From Streptomyces sp. R44 (GTDB lineage Bacteria; Actinomycetota; Actinomycetes; Streptomycetales; Streptomycetaceae), in NCBI RefSeq assembly GCF_041053105.1, contig NZ_CP163444.1, positions 5,332,001-5,396,000 of the forward strand: a stretch of DNA of 64,000 nucleotides. Reading direction: 5' to 3'. Shown here one piece after another: positions 16,113-24,740 of this stretch (positions within the stretch are counted from its first letter, which is position 1; each line of letters opens with the position of its first letter). Below the pieces are notes generated by a model, which ran no database searches, had not been told where the DNA came from, and was given only the letters and a program-made list of their open reading frames with translations. The translations under genes were made by a program, and so were the position numbers.

Positions 16113-17714
16113 CTAGAGCGGGATGTTGCCGTGCTTCTTCGGAGGCAGGGATTCCCGCTTCGTACGGAGCTGACGCAGGCCCTTGACGATCTGCGGGCGG
16201 GTGTCCGACGGCAGGATCACGCCGTCGATGTAGCCGCGCTCGGCGGCGATGTACGGGTTGAGCAGGGCGTCCTCGTACTCCTGCATGAGCCGCGCCCGCT
16301 CGGCCTCTGCGTTGCCTGCGTCCTCCGCATCGGCGATGGTGCGGCGGTGCAGGATGTTGACGGCGCCCTGCGCGCCCATGACCGCGATCTGCGCCGTCGG
16401 CCACGCCAGGTTCAGGTCGGCGCCCAGGTGCTTGGAGCCCATGACGTCGTACGCGCCGCCGAAGGCCTTGCGCGTGATGACCGTGATCAGCGGGACCGTC
16501 GCCTCCGCGTACGCGTAGATCAGCTTCGCGCCGCGCCGGATGATGCCGCCGTACTCCTGGTCCACACCCGGCAGGAAGCCGGGGACGTCCACGAACGTCA
16601 GCACGGGGATGTTGAAGGCGTCACAGGTCCGCACGAACCGCGCGGCCTTCTCGGACGCGTCGATGTCCAGGCAGCCCGCGAACTGCATCGGCTGGTTCGC
16701 GACCACGCCGACCGGGAAGCCCTCGACGCGGCCGAAGCCGGTCACGATGTTCGGCGCGAACAGCGCCTGCGTCTCCAGGAACTCGCCGTCGTCCAGGACG
16801 TGCTCGATGACCTTGTGCATGTCGTACGGCTGGTTCGCCGAGTCCGGGATCAGCGTGTCGAGCTCGCGGTCCTCGTCGCTCACCTCGGTCTCCGCGACCT
16901 CGGGGAAGGCCGGCGCCTCGGAGAGGTTGTTCGACGGCAGGTACGAGAGCAGCGACTTCACGTACTCGATCGCGTCCTTCTCGTCACCGGCCATGTGGTG
17001 CGCCACGCCCGAGGTCGCGTTGTGCGTCCGGGCGCCGCCCAGCTCCTCGAAGCCCACGTCCTCGCCGGTGACCGTCTTGATGACGTCGGGACCGGTGATG
17101 AACATGTGCGAGGTCTGGTCGACCATCACCGTGAAGTCGGTGATCGCGGGCGAGTACACCGCACCGCCCGCGCAGGGGCCCACGATCAGCGAGATCTGCG
17201 GGATCACGCCCGACGCGTGCGTGTTCCGCCGGAAGATCTCGCCGTACATGCCGAGCGCGCTCACACCCTCCTGGATGCGGGCGCCGCCGGAGTCGTTGAT
17301 GCCGATGACCGGGCAGCCGGTCTTCAGCGCGAAGTCCATCACCTTGATGATCTTCTGACCGTACGTCTCGCCGAGCGCGCCGCCGAAGACCGTGAAGTCC
17401 TGCGAGAACACGGCGACCGGACGGCCGTCCACGGTGCCGTACCCGGTGACGACACCGTCTCCGTACGGCCGGTTCTTCTCCAGACCGAAGCTGGTGGACC
17501 GGTGCCGGGCCAGCTCGTCCAGCTCCACGAACGAACCCTCGTCCAGGAGAAGGCCGATCCGCTCGCGCGCCGTCAGCTTGCCCTTGGCGTGCTGCTTCTC
17601 CACCGCGCGCTCCGAGCCGGCGTGCGTGGCCTCGTCGATACGGCGCTTGAGGTCCGCGATCTTGCCCGCGGTCGTGTGAATGTCGATCTCGTACTGCTCT
17701 GCCGGCTCGGACAT
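16113..17714 (-). CDS. Propionyl/acyl-CoA carboxylase beta subunit (carboxyltransferase)
   Basis: 533 residues of the carboxyltransferase family. The N-terminal half has the KLTARERI opening and the oxyanion loop GVSALGMYG preceded by [11 protein letters not shown]; the C-terminal half has VDVPGFLPG and the second oxyanion region around [13 protein letters not shown]. It transfers CO2 from AccA2-bound biotin to propionyl-CoA (methylmalonyl-CoA) and possibly acetyl-CoA. The length is as expected. It is first in a pccB-pccE operon and divergent from birA across an intergenic region with a perfect inverted repeat. Confidence 0.95.
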   Translation of the reverse strand: MSEPAEQYEIDIHTTAGKIADLKRRIDEATHAGSERAVEKQHAKGKLTARERIGLLLDEGSFVELDELARHRSTSFGLEKNRPYGDGVVTGYGTVDGRPVAVFSQDFTVFGGALGETYGQKIIKVMDFALKTGCPVIGINDSGGARIQEGVSALGMYGEIFRRNTHASGVIPQISLIVGPCAGGAVYSPAITDFTVMVDQTSHMFITGPDVIKTVTGEDVGFEELGGARTHNATSGVAHHMAGDEKDAIEYVKSLLSYLPSNNLSEAPAFPEVAETEVSDEDRELDTLIPDSANQPYDMHKVIEHVLDDGEFLETQALFAPNIVTGFGRVEGFPVGVVANQPMQFAGCLDIDASEKAARFVRTCDAFNIPVLTFVDVPGFLPGVDQEYGGIIRRGAKLIYAYAEATVPLITVITRKAFGGAYDVMGSKHLGADLNLAWPTAQIAVMGAQGAVNILHRRTIADAEDAGNAEAERARLMQEYEDALLNPYIAAERGYIDGVILPSDTRPQIVKGLRQLRTKRESLPPKKHGNIPL

Positions 17715-17790
17715 CGGGATGCGGCTCCCTGCCTGGTCACGGGGGGTTCGTTGACTACGAATGGGCTACTGCTGGCCTACTGACCCGTAG

Positions 17791-17808
17791 CGTATCGACG
17801 CCGATACG
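17791..17808. promoter_or_regulatory. Perfect inverted repeat between pccB and birA
   Basis: CGTATCG and CGATACG flank 4 bp in the 134-bp gap between the two divergent genes, 41 bp upstream of the birA ATG. The BirA encoded here lacks a DNA-binding domain, so a separate regulator would be needed. Confidence 0.55.
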
Positions 17809-17848
17809 GTTCGGCACTGCGGTCTTTGCCACACCTAGTCTGGCTTGC

Positions 17849-18694
17849 ATGACGACCCCTCAAGGCTCAGGCGGACCCTGGTCCGACCTCGACCGGCCCC
17901 CGCTGAACGCCCCCGCGCTGCGCCGTGCGCTCGTCCTTCCCGACGGACTGTGGACCTCGTTCGACGTGGTCACCAGCACCGGCTCCACCAACAGTGACCT
18001 CGCCGCCCGCGCCGACGAACTGCCCGAAGGGGCCGTGCTCGTCGCCGAGGAGCAGACCTCGGGGCGTGGCCGGCTCGACCGGACCTGGACCGCGCCCGCC
18101 CGCTCCGGGCTCTTCCTCTCCGTCCTCCTCAAGCCGGACGTGCCCGTCCACCGCTGGGGCTGGCTGCCGCTGCTCACCGGCGTGGCGGCCGCCACCGGCC
18201 TCGCGAAGGCCGCCGGCGTCGACACCTCCCTCAAGTGGCCCAACGACATCCTGGTTTCCGTCGGCGGCGAGGAACGCAAGACCGGCGGCATCCTCGCCGA
18301 GCGGGCCGGAGCCGACGCCATCGTCGTCGGCCTCGGCATCAACGTCACCCTCCGTGAGGAGGAGCTGCCCGTCCCGGCGGCCGGCTCCCTGCTCCTCGCC
18401 GGCGCGGTCTCCACCGACCGCGACACCCTCCTGCGGGCCGTCCTGCGCTCCCTCGCCCAGTGGTACGACGCCTGGGTACGGGCCGACGGCGACCCCGAGG
18501 CCTCCGGCCTCCAGGCCGCCTACGCGGCCGGCTGCGCCACCCTCGGCCGCCGCGTGCGCGCCGAGCTCCCCGGTGAGCGCATGCTGGAGGGAGAGGCCGT
18601 GGCCCTCGACGGAGACGGCCGCCTGGTCGTCGAGACGGAGGGCGGCGGTACGGAAGCGGTGGGAGCGGGCGACATCGTCCACCTGCGGACCTGA
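17849..18694 (+). CDS. Biotin--[acetyl-CoA-carboxylase] ligase
   Basis: A 281-residue monofunctional (class I) biotin protein ligase. STGSTNSDLAAR opens the catalytic domain, TSGRGRLDRTW is the biotinyl-AMP glycine loop, KWPNDIL is the ligase signature, and GILAE with GLGINV complete the site; a small C-terminal SH3-like cap follows. There is no N-terminal winged helix, so it is not a repressor. It would biotinylate AccA2 Lys549. It is divergent from pccB, its functional partner operon. Confidence 0.95.
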   Translation: MTTPQGSGGPWSDLDRPPLNAPALRRALVLPDGLWTSFDVVTSTGSTNSDLAARADELPEGAVLVAEEQTSGRGRLDRTWTAPARSGLFLSVLLKPDVPVHRWGWLPLLTGVAAATGLAKAAGVDTSLKWPNDILVSVGGEERKTGGILAERAGADAIVVGLGINVTLREEELPVPAAGSLLLAGAVSTDRDTLLRAVLRSLAQWYDAWVRADGDPEASGLQAAYAAGCATLGRRVRAELPGERMLEGEAVALDGDGRLVVETEGGGTEAVGAGDIVHLRT

Positions 18695-18859
18695 CAGGCG
18701 TGGGAGCATCCCGGACGCGCGCCGCGCCCTCCAGGCCTTCACCCGGAGGGCCCGCGCACCGTTCGGGGGTGAGCCAGCACACACCTGTCGTATCGTGGAC
18801 CGCGATCCAGGCGACAGATCGGCAGGGCAAGTGGGCAGGGAACGGGCAGGAGGCGGCCG

Positions 18860-19999
18860 GTGACCGTCGACGACGCGAACACGGGCGGCGGAGCCGAACC
18901 GCCGACGTACCCCACCCCCCACCATGAGGTCGACCACACGGTCGAGCCGAGCCACGACCCGCTCGCCATCCGCCTGGAACAGCTCATCCTCGGCGCGGAC
19001 CGCCGCTACACCCCGTTCCAGGCCGCCCGCACCGCCGGCGTCTCCATGGAGCTGGCCTCCCGCTTCTGGCGCGCCATGGGCTTCGCCGACATCGGCCAGG
19101 CCAAGGCGCTCACCGAGGCCGACGTCCTCGCCCTGCGGCGGCTCGCCGGCCTCGTCGAGGCGGGGCTGCTCAGCGAGCCGATGGCCGTGCAGGTCGCCCG
19201 TTCCACCGGACAGACCACCGCCCGGCTCGCCGAGTGGCAGATCGACTCCTTCCTGGAGGGCCTCACCGAGCCGCCCGAGCCGGGCATGACCCGTACCGAG
19301 GTCACGTATCCGCTGGTCGAGCTGCTCCTGCCCGAGCTGGAGGAGTTCCTCATCTACGTGTGGCGCCGGCAGCTCGCCGCCGCCACCGGCAGGGTCGTGC
19401 AGGCCGCCGACGACGAGGAGATGGTCGACCGGAGGCTCGCCGTCGGCTTCGCGGACCTCGTCGGCTTCACCCGGCTCACCCGCCGCCTGGAGGAGGAGGA
19501 GCTCGGCGAGCTCGTCGAGGCCTTCGAGACGACCTGCGCCGACCTGGTCGCCGCACACGGCGGCCGGCTCATCAAGACCCTCGGCGACGAGGTGCTGTAC
19601 TGCGCCGACGACCCCGGCACGGCCGCCGAGATCGCGCTGCGGCTCATCGAGACCCTCAGCCACGACGAGACGATGCCCGCGCTGCGCGTCGGCATCGCCT
19701 TCGGCACCGTGACGACCCGGATGGGCGATGTCTTCGGCACCACGGTGAACCTGGCCAGCCGTCTCACCTCGATAGCCCCGAAGGACGCCGTCCTCGTCGA
19801 CGGGGCGCTCGCGGAGGAGCTGACCCGCACCGGTGAGGCGCCCGCCTCGGAGGCGGAGGCGGCCGAGGAGGCGGCCCGCGCGGAGAAGGAGGGCCGCAAG
19901 CCCGCCACGTACCGCTTCGCGCTCCAGCCCATGTGGCAGCGCCCGGTCCGAGGCCTCGGAGTCGTCGAACCCTGGCTCCTGGGCCGCCGCCCGTCCTAG
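18860..19999 (+). CDS. Class III adenylate cyclase
   Basis: 379 residues, GTG start. Residues 30-185 form a helical regulatory region with an adenylate-cyclase-regulatory fold, and the C-terminal cyclase homology domain runs from about residue 190. Metal-binding Asp199 (FADLVGFT) and Asp243 (LGDEV), adenine-specifying Lys239 and Asp290, and transition-state Asn297 and Arg301 are all present, so ATP to cAMP activity is predicted. There is no transmembrane helix. From memory the same-position gene in S. coelicolor (SCO4928) is cya, needed for germination and development. Confidence 0.9.
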   Translation: MTVDDANTGGGAEPPTYPTPHHEVDHTVEPSHDPLAIRLEQLILGADRRYTPFQAARTAGVSMELASRFWRAMGFADIGQAKALTEADVLALRRLAGLVEAGLLSEPMAVQVARSTGQTTARLAEWQIDSFLEGLTEPPEPGMTRTEVTYPLVELLLPELEEFLIYVWRRQLAAATGRVVQAADDEEMVDRRLAVGFADLVGFTRLTRRLEEEELGELVEAFETTCADLVAAHGGRLIKTLGDEVLYCADDPGTAAEIALRLIETLSHDETMPALRVGIAFGTVTTRMGDVFGTTVNLASRLTSIAPKDAVLVDGALAEELTRTGEAPASEAEAAEEAARAEKEGRKPATYRFALQPMWQRPVRGLGVVEPWLLGRRPS

Positions 20000-20002
20000 G
20001 AT

Positions 20003-20050
20003 CTCCCGGTGAACGCCTGTTAACAGTCGTTAACAGGCCCGAACCGGGAG
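20003..20050 (+). promoter_or_regulatory. Nested perfect hairpin between cya and the enoyl-CoA hydratase gene
   Basis: Outer arms 20003-20010/20043-20050 and inner 10-bp arms 20015-20024/20029-20038 form a long hairpin. The 3' outer arm contains the GGGAG of the ribosome site for the ATG at 20062, so folding would hide it. It may act as a terminator for cya, as translational control of the next gene, or as an operator (GTTAAC core). Confidence 0.55.
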
Positions 20051-20061
20051 GGTGTGGGGTC

Positions 20062-20850
20062 ATGTCCGAGCAGCGCTTTGGTGAGTTCGTGGCGGTCCGG
20101 AAGGGCGGTCACGTCGCGGAGCTGGTCCTCGACCGGCCCAAGGCCATGAACGCCGTCTCCTCCGAGATGGCCCGCTCCATCGCCGCGGCCTGCGAGGCCC
20201 TCGCCGCCGACCCCGAGGTCCGCGTCACCGTCCTGACCTCCTCGAACGACCGCGCCTTCTGCGTCGGCGCCGACCTGAAGGAGCGCAACTCCTTCACCGA
20301 CGCCGAGCTCCGCCGCCAGCGGCCCACCGCCCGCGCCTGCTACACCGGCGTCCTGGAGCTGCCGATGCCGACCGTTGCCGCCGTGCACGGCTTCGCCCTC
20401 GGCGGCGGCTTCGAGCTCGCGCTCGCCTGCGACGTCATCGTCGCCGACGCGACCGCCGTCGTCGGCCTCCCCGAGGTCTCCGTGGGCGTCATCCCCGGCG
20501 GCGGCGGTACGCAGCTGCTCCCGCGCCGGGTGGGTGCGGCGCGCGCCGCCGAGCTGGTCTTCACGGCCCGCCGGGTGGAGGCGGCGGAGGCCCGTGAGCT
20601 CGGTCTCGTCGACGTCCTGGGGGACGACGCCCGGACGGCGGCCCTGGAGCTCGCCGGGCGGATCGCGGCGAACTCGCCGGTCGGCCTGCGCGCCGCGAAG
20701 ACGGCGATGCGGCTCGGTCAGGGCCTGGACCTGCGGGCGGGCCTGGAGGTCGAGGACGCGGCCTGGCGCACGGTGGCCTTCTCGGGCGACCGCGCGGAGG
20801 GCGTGGCGGCCTTCAACGAGAAGCGGAAGCCGAACTGGCCGGGTGAGTGA
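20062..20850 (+). CDS. Enoyl-CoA hydratase/isomerase family protein
   Basis: 262 residues of the crotonase fold. RPKAMNAV at the N-terminus, the CoA oxyanion segment AFCVGADLKER, and HGFALGGGFELALACD plus GLPEVSVGVIPGGGGTQLLPRRVG carry the conserved glycine loop and the acid residues expected of a hydratase. The likely reaction is hydration of 2-trans-enoyl-CoA in fatty-acid or amino-acid breakdown. The ATG at 20062 is preceded by GGGAGG; a longer in-frame extension upstream is not protein-like. It follows cya by 62 bp. Confidence 0.9.
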   Translation: MSEQRFGEFVAVRKGGHVAELVLDRPKAMNAVSSEMARSIAAACEALAADPEVRVTVLTSSNDRAFCVGADLKERNSFTDAELRRQRPTARACYTGVLELPMPTVAAVHGFALGGGFELALACDVIVADATAVVGLPEVSVGVIPGGGGTQLLPRRVGAARAAELVFTARRVEAAEARELGLVDVLGDDARTAALELAGRIAANSPVGLRAAKTAMRLGQGLDLRAGLEVEDAAWRTVAFSGDRAEGVAAFNEKRKPNWPGE

Positions 20851-20959
20851 CGCCCCGACGCCGGCCTCCCCTCATTCGATTCTTACCGTTTTGTACCAAA
20901 TGTGACTTACGGTGACGTCTCGGAAGGGAAAACGGATCAAACCTCCCTAAGCTGGAGGA

Positions 20960-22123
20960 ATGGGTGAGGACGTGCGGCTGCGGGCCGTAGTGGCGCTGGC
21001 GCAGGGGATGGCGGCGGCGCACACTCCGCGTGAGTTCTGGCGGGCGGCGGCGCTCGGGGCCTGCGAAGGGCTCGACGGGAGCTTCGCCGCCTTGTCCGTC
21101 TGGCAGCGGGACCACGGCCGGCTGAAGGTCCTGGTGAACGCCGGGGACCGGGCCGTGGGCGAGGAGGAGTTCCCGGACTCGGAGACGTATCCGGTGCACC
21201 AGTTCCCCGAGATCACCGAGTTCCTGCACGAGCAGTGGGCGGGCGGCGGCGAGCCGGACGCCTGGGTGGAGACCGCCGCCGATCCCGTCGCCACCGGCCG
21301 GGTGACGGGCCTGCGGCGGCGGGGGCGCGGCTGCTGCGTGGTCGCCCCGATCGTGCTGCACGGGCGCGCGTGGGGGGAGCTGTACGTGGCCCGACCGCCG
21401 GAGGAGAAACCTTTCACCCGCGCGGACGCCGATTTCGCGACCGTCCTGGCGGCCGTCGTCGCCGCCGGCATCGCCCAGGCCGAGCGCCTGGAGGAGGTCC
21501 GCAAGCTGGCCTTCACCGACCCGCTGACCGGCCTGGCCAACCGGCGGGCCGTCGACACCCGGCTGGACGAGGCGATCGAGCGCTACCGGGCGGACGGCTC
21601 CGTGGTGAGCCTGCTGGTCTGCGATCTGAACGGCCTCAAGCGGGTCAACGACACCCACGGCCACGCCGTCGGCGACCGCCTCCTGGAGCGCTTCGGCTCG
21701 GTCCTCTCCCGCTGCGGCGCCATGCTCCCCGGCGCCCTCGCGGCCCGCCTCGGCGGCGACGAGTTCTGCCTGCTCACCGTCGGCCCGTCGGCGGACGAGG
21801 TCGTCGCGGTCGCCGAGGAGCTGTGCGTACGGGCGGCGGAGCTGGAGCTCGGCGAGGGGGTGGCCTGCGGGGTCGCGTCCACCGGCGACCCCATCGGGCC
21901 GCTCAGGTCGGCCCGCCGCCTCTTCCGGCTCGCCGACGCGGCCCAGTACCAGGCCAAGGCCGAGCGCTCCTCGAAGCCCGTCGTCGCGGGCCGCGACGGC
22001 ACGGTCATCCGCCTCGCCGACGCTCCTCCGGGAGCCCGTGACCGCCGCCGCTTCCGCGACGCGCCGACGGTGGCCTTGCCGCCGGCGGAGCCGCCGCCGG
22101 GGGAGTCGCCTGCGGACCCCTGA
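20960..22123 (+). CDS. GAF-GGDEF diguanylate cyclase
   Basis: 387 residues. A GAF-like sensor domain covers about residues 10-175, then a GGDEF domain opens with FTDPLTGLANRRAVD. GGDEF at 265-269 is intact, so c-di-GMP synthesis is expected. The product-inhibition RxxD site five residues before GGDEF is missing (LPGA instead), so feedback may be absent. There is no membrane segment and the C-terminal tail is Pro-rich. The architecture and position beside hutH match the streptomycete protein I recall as CdgE; that is tentative. The upstream region is AT-rich, with two GTGAC repeats at 20902 and 20912. Confidence 0.85.
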   Translation: MGEDVRLRAVVALAQGMAAAHTPREFWRAAALGACEGLDGSFAALSVWQRDHGRLKVLVNAGDRAVGEEEFPDSETYPVHQFPEITEFLHEQWAGGGEPDAWVETAADPVATGRVTGLRRRGRGCCVVAPIVLHGRAWGELYVARPPEEKPFTRADADFATVLAAVVAAGIAQAERLEEVRKLAFTDPLTGLANRRAVDTRLDEAIERYRADGSVVSLLVCDLNGLKRVNDTHGHAVGDRLLERFGSVLSRCGAMLPGALAARLGGDEFCLLTVGPSADEVVAVAEELCVRAAELELGEGVACGVASTGDPIGPLRSARRLFRLADAAQYQAKAERSSKPVVAGRDGTVIRLADAPPGARDRRRFRDAPTVALPPAEPPPGESPADP

Positions 22124-22164
22124 GCGCGGGTGCGGTGCGGTAAGGGGTCGTCCCGTGTGGGGAC

Positions 22165-22179
22165 GGTGACAAAATCACC
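22165..22179. promoter_or_regulatory. Inverted repeat GGTGA-N5-TCACC upstream of hutH
   Basis: Perfect 5-bp arms around CAAAA, 39 bp before the hutH ATG, in a locally AT-rich promoter region. A repressor operator for histidine use is plausible but inferred. Confidence 0.4.
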
Positions 22180-22217
22180 TAGTGACATGCACGTCTTCAA
22201 TCCGTAGGGTGCTGAAT

Positions 22218-23765
22218 ATGGATATGCAGACAGTCGTCCTCGGCACGTCCGGCACGACCCCGCAGGACGTCATCGACGTCGCCCGCCACGGCGCCCGCGT
22301 CGAGCTGTCGACCGAGGCCGTGAGCGCCCTCGCCGCCGCCCGTGACATCGTCGACGCGCTCGCCGCCAAGCCCGAGCCCGTCTACGGCGTCTCCACCGGC
22401 TTCGGCGCGCTCGCCACCCGTCACATCGGCCACGAGCTCCGCGCCCAGCTCCAGCGCAACATCGTCCGCTCGCACGCCGCCGGCATGGGCCCGCGCGTCG
22501 AGCGCGAGGTCGTGCGCGCCCTGATGTTCCTCCGCCTGAAGACCGTCGCCTCCGGGCACACCGGCGTCCGCCCCGAGGTCGCCCAGACCATGGCCGACGT
22601 CCTCAACGCCGGCATCACCCCGGTCGTCCACGAGTACGGCTCCCTCGGCTGCTCCGGCGATCTCGCCCCGCTCTCCCACTGCGCCCTCGCGCTCATGGGC
22701 GAGGGCGACGCCGAAGGCCCCGACGGCGTGGTCAAGCCCGCCGGCGAGCTCCTCGCCGCCGCCGGCATCGCGCCCGTCGAGCTCAAGGAGAAGGAGGGCC
22801 TCGCCCTCCTCAACGGCACCGACGGCATGCTCGGCATGCTGATCATGGCCCTCGCCGACCTCGACACGCTCTTCAAGTCGGCCGACGTCACCGCCGCGCT
22901 CTCCCTCGAAGCCCTCCTGGGCACCGAGAAGGTCCTCGAGCCCGAGCTGCACGCCATCCGCCCGCACCCCGGCCAGGCCGCCTCCGCCGCCAACATGCTG
23001 GCCGTCCTCAAGGGCTCCGGCCTCACCGGCCACGCCCAGGCGGGCGAGGCCCCCCGCGTCCAGGACGCCTACTCGGTGCGCTGCGCCCCGCAGGTCGCCG
23101 GCGCCGGCCGCGACACCATGGCCCACGCCCGGCTCGTCGCCGAGCGCGAGCTCGCCGCCGCCGTCGACAACCCGGTCGTCCTGAGCAGCGGCGAGGTCCG
23201 CTCCAACGGCAACTTCCACGGCGCCCCCGTCGCGTACGTCCTCGACTTCCTCGCGATCGCCGCCGCCGACCTCGGCTCGATCGCCGAGCGCCGCACCGAC
23301 CGGCTCCTCGACAAGAACCGCTCGCACGGCCTCCCGCCGTTCCTCGCGGACGACGCCGGCGTCGACTCGGGCCTGATGATCGCCCAGTACACGCAGGCCG
23401 CCCTGGTCAGCGAGATGAAGCGGCTCGCCGTCCCGGCCTCCGCCGACTCCATCCCGTCCTCCGCGATGCAGGAGGACCACGTCTCCATGGGCTGGTCCGC
23501 CGCCCGCAAGCTGCGCACCGCGATCGGCAACCTCAACCGGATCATCGCGGTCGAGCTGTACGCCGCCACCCGGGGCGTCGAGCTCCGCGCGGGCCTGACC
23601 CCGGCGCCCGCCTCGCAGGCCGTCATCGAGGCCCTGCGCGCGGCCGGCGTCGAGGGCCCGGGCCCGGACCGGTTCCTCGCCCCCGACCTGGCCGCCGCCG
23701 ACGCCTTCGTGCGCGAGGGGAAGCTGGTCGCGGCCGTGGAGCCGGTCACCGGCCCGCTGGCGTAA
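22218..23765 (+). CDS. Histidine ammonia-lyase
   Basis: 515 residues starting MDMQTVVLGTSGTT. Deaminates L-histidine to urocanate, the first step of histidine breakdown. The electrophilic MIO cofactor forms from Cys145-Ser146-Gly147 in the segment SLGCSGDLAPLSH; Cys in place of the usual Ala is what I recall for streptomycete HutH. Other family motifs (PVYGVSTGFG, RNIVRSHAAG, QEDHVSMG) are intact. The ATG at 22218 was chosen over an upstream in-frame start by homology. A strong terminator follows. Confidence 0.96.
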   Translation: MDMQTVVLGTSGTTPQDVIDVARHGARVELSTEAVSALAAARDIVDALAAKPEPVYGVSTGFGALATRHIGHELRAQLQRNIVRSHAAGMGPRVEREVVRALMFLRLKTVASGHTGVRPEVAQTMADVLNAGITPVVHEYGSLGCSGDLAPLSHCALALMGEGDAEGPDGVVKPAGELLAAAGIAPVELKEKEGLALLNGTDGMLGMLIMALADLDTLFKSADVTAALSLEALLGTEKVLEPELHAIRPHPGQAASAANMLAVLKGSGLTGHAQAGEAPRVQDAYSVRCAPQVAGAGRDTMAHARLVAERELAAAVDNPVVLSSGEVRSNGNFHGAPVAYVLDFLAIAAADLGSIAERRTDRLLDKNRSHGLPPFLADDAGVDSGLMIAQYTQAALVSEMKRLAVPASADSIPSSAMQEDHVSMGWSAARKLRTAIGNLNRIIAVELYAATRGVELRAGLTPAPASQAVIEALRAAGVEGPGPDRFLAPDLAAADAFVREGKLVAAVEPVTGPLA

Positions 23766-23786
23766 CCACGTCACCACGGCGGACAC

Positions 23787-23822
23787 GGAAGGGCCGCCCC
23801 CGGCATCGGGGGCGGCCCTTCC
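23787..23822. terminator. Terminator between hutH and the sortase-substrate gene
   Basis: Perfect 16-bp stem (23787-23802 with 23807-23822), 4-nt loop, between two convergent genes. Probably bidirectional. Confidence 0.85.
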
Positions 23823-23838
23823 CGCGTCCGTACGAAGG

Positions 23839-24108
23839 TCAGTAGGCGCGGCCCCGGCGCCGCATCGCAAGCGCCACGAAACCCGCCCCGACCCCCAGGA
23901 ATCCGGTCCCGCCGAGGAGATACGGCGTGGTGTCCCCGCCCCCCGTCTCGGCCAGCCGTCCGTCGTCCGTGACGTCGGCGTCCTGGGTCACCCCGATCCG
24001 CGCTCCGCCCTGCTCGTCGGTGGCGTTCGCGGACGGCACGAACCACAGGGCGCACAGCAGCGTCCCCGCGGCGGTGGCGGTCAGCAGTGGGCGTCGGGCG
24101 GCGGACAC
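23839..24108 (-). CDS. Small secreted protein with LAETG sortase-anchoring signal
   Basis: 89 residues: N-terminal signal peptide (SAARRPLLTATAAGTLLCALWF with AxA-type cleavage near residue 28), a 25-residue polar acidic middle part, then LAETG at residues 53-57, a hydrophobic helix (YLLGGTGFLGVGAGFVALAM) and an RRRGR tail. LAxTG is the motif used by class E sortases of streptomycetes, so the mature product is a very short cell-wall-linked peptide of about 28 residues. Function unknown. It is convergent with hutH and divergent from the next gene. Confidence 0.75.
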   Translation of the reverse strand: MSAARRPLLTATAAGTLLCALWFVPSANATDEQGGARIGVTQDADVTDDGRLAETGGGDTTPYLLGGTGFLGVGAGFVALAMRRRGRAY

Positions 24109-24219
24109 GGAAATTTCGATCCCCCTTGCGGAAACCGCGAATTGGTCGGTGCGCCGATGCTACGGAACACAGCGGGTCGCGGGAAAGCCGAGACCCTCCG
24201 GCCCCCTACGCTCCGACCC

Positions 24220-24558
24220 ATGAGCACATCTGAGAACGCACGCTATGTCCGCCTTCGCGTCGATGTCGTCCTGGAGATCGACGGACCGGCCGAACTGACC
24301 GAGGCCGCCGAGGCCCGGATCGACGCCGACGAGTTCATGCCCGAGGAGGAGCGGGTGCACGCGCGCGAGGCCGCCCGCGAGGACAGCGCCGAGGCGCTCG
24401 CCTATCTCGTCGAGCCCTTCGACCTGATCCGCGACGTCCCCGGCATCGAGATGGTCCAGGCCTCCTGGTCCAGCGAGGAGATCGATTACGACCCCGATGC
24501 GCTGGAGTGGGACCTCGGCGAGGAAGATGGTGCCGAGGAAGACGACGACCAGCCGTAA
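24220..24558 (+). CDS. Conserved acidic protein, unknown function
   Basis: 112 residues starting MSTSENARYVRLRVDVVLEID. The N-terminal part looks like a beta-alpha-beta domain; the middle is helical and charged; the C-terminus (EEDGAEEDDDQP) is a strongly acidic tail. There is no signal peptide or membrane segment. I do not recognise a named family, though similar short acidic proteins are common in streptomycetes. It ends before a terminator hairpin and precedes the L,D-transpeptidase gene. Confidence 0.7.
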   Translation: MSTSENARYVRLRVDVVLEIDGPAELTEAAEARIDADEFMPEEERVHAREAAREDSAEALAYLVEPFDLIRDVPGIEMVQASWSSEEIDYDPDALEWDLGEEDGAEEDDDQP

Positions 24559-24581
24559 GGCCGGTATCCGCCCTGTTCGCG

Positions 24582-24606
24582 GGCCCCGGGACGCCGTCCC
24601 GGGGCC
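24582..24606 (+). terminator. Terminator after the acidic-protein gene
   Basis: Perfect 11-bp stem (24582-24592 with 24596-24606) with a 3-nt loop, 23 bp past the stop codon. Confidence 0.7.
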
Positions 24607-24740
24607 TTCCTGCGGCCATGGGAACCGGATGCTCCGCCCGTGCGTGTGGATCAGTGGTGTTCCCCACAAACCCTCCGGTCACGGAACCGGACGGGGTGTC
24701 ATGGGCGTTCATAGAAGATGTTGGCAGGGAATCGGCGACG

